In this document: positions 57,501-64,000 of the stretch, in pieces
Numbering within the stretch: position 1 is the stretch's first letter
Layout: each line of letters begins with the position of its first letter
Assembly: GCA_021234155.1 (NCBI GenBank)
Contig: JAJEKV010000002.1
Location: 39,235,841 to 39,299,840 of the forward strand
Source: Isoetes taiwanensis
Lineage: Eukaryota > Streptophyta > Lycopodiopsida > Isoetales > Isoetaceae
Length of the DNA stretch: 64,000 nt
Direction: 5' to 3'
The notes under the pieces: generated by a model
Told to the model about the DNA's origin: nothing
Database searches by the model: none
Seen by the model: the letters and a program-made list of their open reading frames with translations, nothing else
Program-made: the position numbers and the translations under genes

Positions 57501-60500
57501 AAGATTGAGAAATATTGCTTGCTTTAAAGCGGTCTATAACTCCCATCAAAGAACCACATTATACTTCATATTAAGCTCTCAAAACTTCGGCATCTCTCTT
57601 CAGCTCCCTAAGAGACTCGACTACCATAACTGATTAATCTTGATAGGTCAACTATAAGTTAAGCTAATACATTATAAAGAGAATTAGGTAGACAAGATAT
57701 ATAGCCATTTCCACTCAGGATATTTGGAGAGCCTTTTGCTGACAGAGACATTGAAGATTATCATCATAATTTGGAAACATAGAACCTTTGTAAACAAAAT
57801 AAAAAGAAATTACTGAATACTACGAGAATCAATTTTGCAATTGCCTTGAACGAGAAGAAACTCTTCCCACGAGAAAAAAGGCGGCTAGAACGTATATGGC
57901 GATGTCTTAGAAAAGAGCGAGGGGGTAAAGTTAAGCTGAAAATCATTACAAGCGGCCAACCCCCACTACAGCGCCTTGAGTAGTAAGAATATACAAAAAT
58001 CATGAGTTCTTCACGAGGCTTTTAGCAAATCTTGCAAAACAAAAGAAAACAAGCGAGATTGTAGCAGCGCGAAATCACGCCCGGAAAGGATGCATTTCAC
58101 GTAGAAGATGCCATTTAAAGGCGCAGCGAGCGACGGCGACATGCATAGACTACTGACTTAGCATACCATGGCAAACCAGAAAAGATGGAAGAAGGAGAAG
58201 TAAGAAAAAAAAGAACGAAGATTTATACCTGCGTGAGAATTTCACCAAACCTAAAACTTCCGTTAGAAGGAGATATTCGCTTCCGGGACATTAAATGATG
58301 TCGATCCTACGCCTCACGCTGGCGTGCGTCGGCGTCAACTTCCGCACGTTGAAATGTCTGTAAAGGACATTCTTATATACAAAAGATGCATCATCTACAA
58401 CGTCCACTCTAATCGAGTAGCGGGATCCGGAAAGCGGCCAAGCAAAGCGGCCCGCAACCGCCGGTCGAGAGCTCCCAAGCATCTGGGATTTTCCATACCA
58501 GGTGCCTTTGAAGCCCTTAGCCCATGATGCCCAAGCAGCAATCCTCGACCTATGTATAACATAAAAATAAGGCGGGAGAAGCGGGCATTTGAACCTCGGT
58601 ACAAATCGGCCCCTTGATGCTCCAAAAGAAATAACACCACTGGATTTCAAGCTTCAAAGCCTGAGCAACAAAGGGAAGACCCTCGTTGGTTTCATTCCAT
58701 CCTGCCGAGCTCCCTACGCAGCGAAAAATCGCGCGAGTATGCGGCATGGGCAAAAGGAAACAAAAGGCACGCGCCGTGTCTGGCACGGCCCGCCCGCTTC
58801 CATATCTCAGGAGGAGGATGGCTGCTCATCATATTCCCGGAAAACGCGCAAAACCTCAAAGAAGCATCCACATCAGATATAGTTCTATACTCACACGCCT
58901 TCTTATGCTCTAAACTCCCTATATCTTAGCCGTCTGAAAGCCCATTCATTTTACCAACTCTGAGGAGCAGAGATGGGTCTAACTTAGCGCACTTTATCTG
59001 AAAACTCATATGGGTGATGGTACAGAGGATTTTTGGTATTGGATCGAGGTGAGAATAGCTCTCCGTGCTTTGCCTTCTAACATTATGTCCTAGTAAAGGG
59101 ATCTAATGTCTACGTGATATGTCAAAATAATAGCAATCTAGATCGGGGCCCTTACAGTAGGACATATATCGAAGGAAGCTACAATTTGAAGAGTGCCAAC
59201 CCAGCAGAAGTAAGTGGCGCCCTAGGGTACATAAGAAAGGCATCTATTTCCCCAACCCACATTCCAAGAAGGAAGATCAAACTAGAGCAAAATAATCAGT
59301 CCCAAGATTCTCGGGATGTCTGCCTCACTTCTAAGAGCACTAAAGAAGCCTTAACCAAAGCTAAGGGATAAAAAGTAAAAAGTCAAATTCACAGCTCTAT
59401 TCTTGCTGAAATTTATGCTTTCCTCTATTTTCCATTCGACTGAAGATCATATCACCGGAATTTAAGAGGCATAAGGGCATGCTAAAGTAGAAAGGTTCAT
59501 ATCTCTTGTCCAGAAAATAAAGTTAATATCATGAAATTGTAGTCCGGGAGCATCACTCTACCTCTTTGGGAAAACTTCAATCTTGGCTCCTGGATCAAAG
59601 GGTAGCGAATTTTACATCTATCATTGCCACCGAGAGCCTATTGGTGGGGTACAGCGCTATATGGAACTGTATTTCAATCCTTGAAGTTATTCCTAATAAT
59701 TACGCTTAAATGTATCTCTGTTAAGCATGTTAGAGGGTTAAGATTGGCATTACAGATGCTTATGCTTCTCTACTAATTCCAGAACATAGATGCCGCTTTT
59801 GGCAGAGACATCTTAAGCGATCACATTCTCAACCCTGTAAGATTAGTTTGTTTTGAGACCTAGATAACACTCCTCATTGGGACCCTAAAAAGCAATAGTA
59901 GGCTTAACATGTTAAGAGAGGAAAAGAACCCTGGAATAAATAAAGCCAAGCATTGAAAGGACACTACATCACTTTCCAGTTCTATAAATATACTTTGGAG
60001 CAATAAAAGGCAAGGGAGAAAGGGACATTTTGTACCTTAAGGCTGAGGTTTGTATCTCAATTCTAGCATAAGCACATTGTTGGATGAAGTTGCGCATTAC
60101 TAGTGACAATGGGAACACTCAGGACAATACATGGCCATGGATTTTGGATGCCTCTCATCACGAGAATTAATATTTCAAAATCCACCTTCCTCTCACGGGA
60201 CAAAGTTGCTTTTGTGGTAGGATTATTGTAGCTCTACGGCACCTCCTCCGTTTAAAACCACCAGACCATTACCAAATTTTAACTTAACCGGACTTAAAAT
60301 TTTATGAAAGCATGGACTAAAAATAGGGGGCATAAGAAAATTACAATGAGAGTAGGACTTTAAGCGTGAAAAAGCTTGTCCTCAAATCGAGAATATTAGA
60401 CATGCTCTTATGGACAACCCAAACAACATTACGGCCATCACTACTTGAGAACTAATTTTGGAAGATCAAGATATAATCGAGGAGGGGAGGCTAAAAGGAA

Positions 60501-63500
60501 TGGCCCTTGATCAAGGTCAAGAACTGTAATATGGAATTTGCATTTGCATGACGATCAAATTAAGAAGAGTTCATATCCACCTACACTAAGCGCAAAACGG
60601 TGTATATCATGTGGGTCTAAAATTACTACACACATGTATTTTTCTTTAGCATATGTAAAATAGGTTTGACTAGAAACTACCTTTAGATTAGGCTAAGTTT
60701 CCAACACACAGCTACACTAGATGATTTTTCTTCATCATGATTTCTTGCCTTTGGCTAAACTTTCCTAAAATGGAAGGCAAATATTAGCCATAACATTTAT
60801 GCACTAATTTTAAAATCAAATCTTTGAACTTAAGGACATTGAATATTGTCACTACAACATAATTCAACATAGATAAAATAAATGGCAATCAATGTAATAT
60901 GGCATAATTGGCCCAGATTATAGTCATTATTATAACTTTCAGATAAAAAAAAGCAACAAAAGGCATAAATTAAAACATAAACGCATACATGAACATGTTA
61001 AGTGAGAAGAAAAGAAAAATACCTTATTTCTTAAGATTTGATCACCTCCTCGATGTAAACTTAGTACAGGAATAGAATCCTATAGATCCTAGGTGTTGAA
61101 TTCTAGAGGCTAATCATCTATTCAACATGGCCAAAATCCTTTTGCTTGCTTCTAACGCTTCCTTGCTCCCTCTGTCTTGCTTGCACCTTATGCGGCGGCA
61201 GAAACGCTACTGTACAATGCTTACTATAAATACCAAACCATAAATGCATCTTCAATGAAATCGGGGACGCATTCTTGTGAATCACGATCATCCACTAGCA
61301 GGCATTTCGAGAGGAAAGTGGAGGATGCAAGAAGAAACATAAAAGCTAAAGGGGAGAATGAGCAAAAGCATTGGCGAAAGAGTGAAAAATTGAAAAATTA
61401 GCCCGAGAAAAGAAAAAAAAGTTCCTACAACTCGGCTATTCCGCTTTTTCAGTCCACCTTTGGCGTGGCGCGCTCGACCCAAAACTTTTTAAAGTAAGTA
61501 GATTAGCAAGTTCACGCGAATAACATAACATATATAAAACATTGAACATAGCACAAATCCATAACACACCAAAACAAAAAGAATTCAAATTTTTTAAAGT
61601 ATAAGCGTGGCCACCATAACATCATCTTCAAAGTAAAGAGATAGAAAGGGTGGGAAAATAAAGCGCCCAAACTACCTATGTTAGTTTCAATATCACGCAC
61701 AAAAAGGTTATTACACTTACGTGATGTGAGGACAAGAGACATAATAAGGTTCTGGCATCTCCTCCTTCGCATGAATTCAAAAGGCCCCAAATTATACCAT
61801 GCGTACACACAGAGCTAGATAAAATCAATTTATGGCCAATTCAATAAAAGTCTACTAGTAGAACCATTACAATGCTGCCAGTTCTCTTCTTATATCAAGA
61901 AGAGAGAACTATAAGTTACAGGAAAGGGGCCTCACATTTTGGCATCATGCTATTTTTGGGCGTGAGTCATCTTTGCTGAGAGCTTTCTTTGTCACATGAT
62001 TTCTTTAGCTCTATACGCTGCTATATCCATGTAGCTTCAAGCAATTCTTCGGTGTTTCCTTTGAAATTTGAATTCTCTCCTTGCTTGTTCAATGTTACCC
62101 TCCGACACTCTCTTTCATTTTAGATGCTTTGCTCTCATTTATCCACGAGGATGGATTGGGCCGGAATTACCAGCTCTTGGGGATCCGCGGTATTCTTGCA
62201 ATCCACGTCCCTTTAAACCAATATAGGCATTTTACTCCGTTCTTGCTTTCTTCTCTCCAAACTTTTTTCATGCTCATCTTTCTTTCATATTGTTAGCCCT
62301 TTTGACCCACTTATACATTGCTCTGTTTTGCTCTTGCATTTTTTATCTTTTCGTGTGCCATATTCTTACGCTCTGTCTTCCGGATTCACCGGTTCTTACA
62401 TTATCTGCTCCTCTTTTTGAGTCGCCCTATTCTTTATCACTTCGATTCCTATCCTTCCGATTAAATCATGGTCGCCATGTTATTTGCTTCTCTCTCCTTT
62501 GTTGTGCGTGGCGGTTGCTTGCCTTCAATTTTCGCGCTGCTTGAAATGCGGCATCCGGTTTGAGCCCTCACTCCGGTTTTGCGTCGTGCCAATACTGCGG
62601 GTAGGATTACGTCATGCTTTTGCCCCAAGATCAGTTCGGTTGCTTCTCTGTTTCTTTTTAGGATCGGCTCATGGGCTCTTAACATGTTTCATACTACATT
62701 GCGCTAAACACTTCCCCCTCATCTCTCGCTTGCAGCTTGCCATGCGCCACTGTTCTTATGCGGCCGTGGATATGCTGCTGATCTCGTACTTTTGCCGAGG
62801 ATCTGGAATTGAGGTATCAAACTGAAGGCAGATTAGTCGAGGTTTAGGGGTCGATATCCCCGGTGTTTTCCTTTTCCTTTTCTAGGTTTAGTTTGGTTTT
62901 TCTTTTTCATATGGTTCCAGCCGGTTTTATGTAGTGTTTTTGACGTTATTTGGGTTGGTAGGGTATGTATAGTTTGTTTTAAAAAGGTTCGATGGTATTG
63001 GCAGCAATGCTGGATGGACTGTTTGGACTTCACTTGGGTTATGTGGGTGATCTCATGAACTTTGGCATCGCATTCGCTAGTTTATGGTATAAGGAAATAC
63101 TTTGTACGGAGAACCTTCGCAAAACAGGGGTATATATGATCCATATCAGTATTAGCTTTTTACTAGTCACTAATTCTCTCATCACTTTCGTCTCTTTATT
63201 TTAATATTTGTTATATTGATTTGTTTTGCTTTTATTTCTTATGACCTCTCATTTTATTAAGCACATGTGGACAATTGCCATTATGATTATCTCATGGAGT
63301 CACATTGGGGGTTTTGCCCTGAATAGGGTGGGTTTGGGATTTGTTTGATTCTTTTTACGTTTTTTTGGCAGTTTGTATGATCTGTTTCTTTTTTGTTGGT
63401 TTTAGATTTGTTTATCTTTTTCCTTCCATGTTTTTTCAGAGTTTTTCACATTTCCTTCCATGCGGTTCTCCTCCTTTTTGCTTTGAGTGACCATGTGTAG

Positions 63501-64000
63501 TACTCCGATCTACTCTCGGGCTTTTCCCACTCGCCCACATAGATGCAGGCATTACCCCTGCATTTGTGCCCGTCATACCACGGGGACTGCTCCTATTCCC
63601 GCGGCCCCACACACTTTTTTGCCTTTTTTCCATTTGAGGGCCCAGCATTTCATGCTTTGCATTGCTTTCAATCTCAGCCATTTTGTTTTGGTCCCTTGGC
63701 CAATGCGCTACATCTTCTCTTCTTTGACATTTATGTCAGATTGCCTTCCGATTCTCCTCTTACGGATGATGCGGTACGGAGGGTAAGATTTTGGTCATTG
63801 ATTATTCTGGCGACCCCATCAGCCGGGCTGGTTTTGGTTTGGAGGTCTATGGTGTATTTTAGATCTTGCCCAGCGTTGGTGCAGGAATGGCCCGCGTCTT
63901 ATTTAGGTTCGGTTGCGGTTGTTCCTCTGCCTTGTTGCGTGTTGCGTTTCTCATGCCGGGGTTGGAGATCACGAGTTATACTCGTTTTCCTCCGTTTTCT
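54546..64000. other. No recognisable gene in 9.5 kb
   Basis: Open frames up to about 150 codons exist (for example 54644-55090 and 58291-58650) but overlap each other on both strands and show no domain, membrane pattern or splice-consistent continuation. The last 2 kb (62040-64000) is T-rich on this strand. No tRNA, rRNA or retroelement protein was seen. Confidence 0.35.

Noticed and set aside
58291-58650. 119-codon minus ORF
   Set aside because: Competes with equally long frames on the opposite strand and shows no recognisable motif.

Overview
The window looks like nuclear DNA of a land plant: introns with GT-AG borders, a plant-type membrane steroid-binding protein (MSBP) gene, exons of a plant UDP-glucuronate 4-epimerase, and dense layers of LINE, hAT, Harbinger-like MITE, SINE and microsatellite sequence. 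The lineage cannot be fixed from sequence alone; a repeat-rich non-flowering plant such as a fern is my guess, not a result. Only one host gene (MSBP, minus strand, 18373-19563) looks intact. Almost everything else is mobile DNA, captured gene pieces or unannotatable spacer.

Layout. 950-2979: a decayed LINE ORF2 on the minus strand. 3104-12707: one 9.6-kb hAT transposon with a perfect 8-bp target duplication, matching terminal inverted repeats and two large arrays of a subterminal GCGTAAGCGAAA motif. Besides its transposase it carries a divergent protein kinase gene and a third gene of unknown function, plus long hairpins; all three genes have a few frameshifts or stops. 14061-16560: CA repeat, a tRNA-derived SINE and a reverse-oriented retroposon tail. 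17349-20626: the MSBP gene bracketed by three Harbinger/Tourist-like MITEs (TAA or TTA duplications), two of them back to back directly upstream of its start codon.

21583-28644 (minus strand): an intron-containing gene for a Crypton/DUF3504-type tyrosine recombinase, rare or unreported in land plants as far as I know. It has two homologous, phase-compatible candidate first exons, each with a SAP-like DNA-binding domain and its own TATA-like box. Two catalytic histidines appear replaced (Lys and Gln), one poly-T slip breaks the frame and one splice donor looks mutated.

29940-43300: a dispersed repeat family (three copies), a 1.2-kb degenerate AGAATCT satellite, and fragments of unrelated host genes in one orientation with introns retained (UDP-glucuronate 4-epimerase; a CDIN1-like nuclease), as gene-capturing transposons leave behind. 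44611-47234: a LINE ORF1-like region with a 63-bp coding minisatellite and a DUF4283/zinc-knuckle protein. 47240-64000: no recognisable gene; a repeat-rich patch at 51140-51880 and a CT-rich tract at 54220-54540 stand out.

The most notable systems are the kinase-carrying hAT element and the alternative-first-exon tyrosine recombinase gene.
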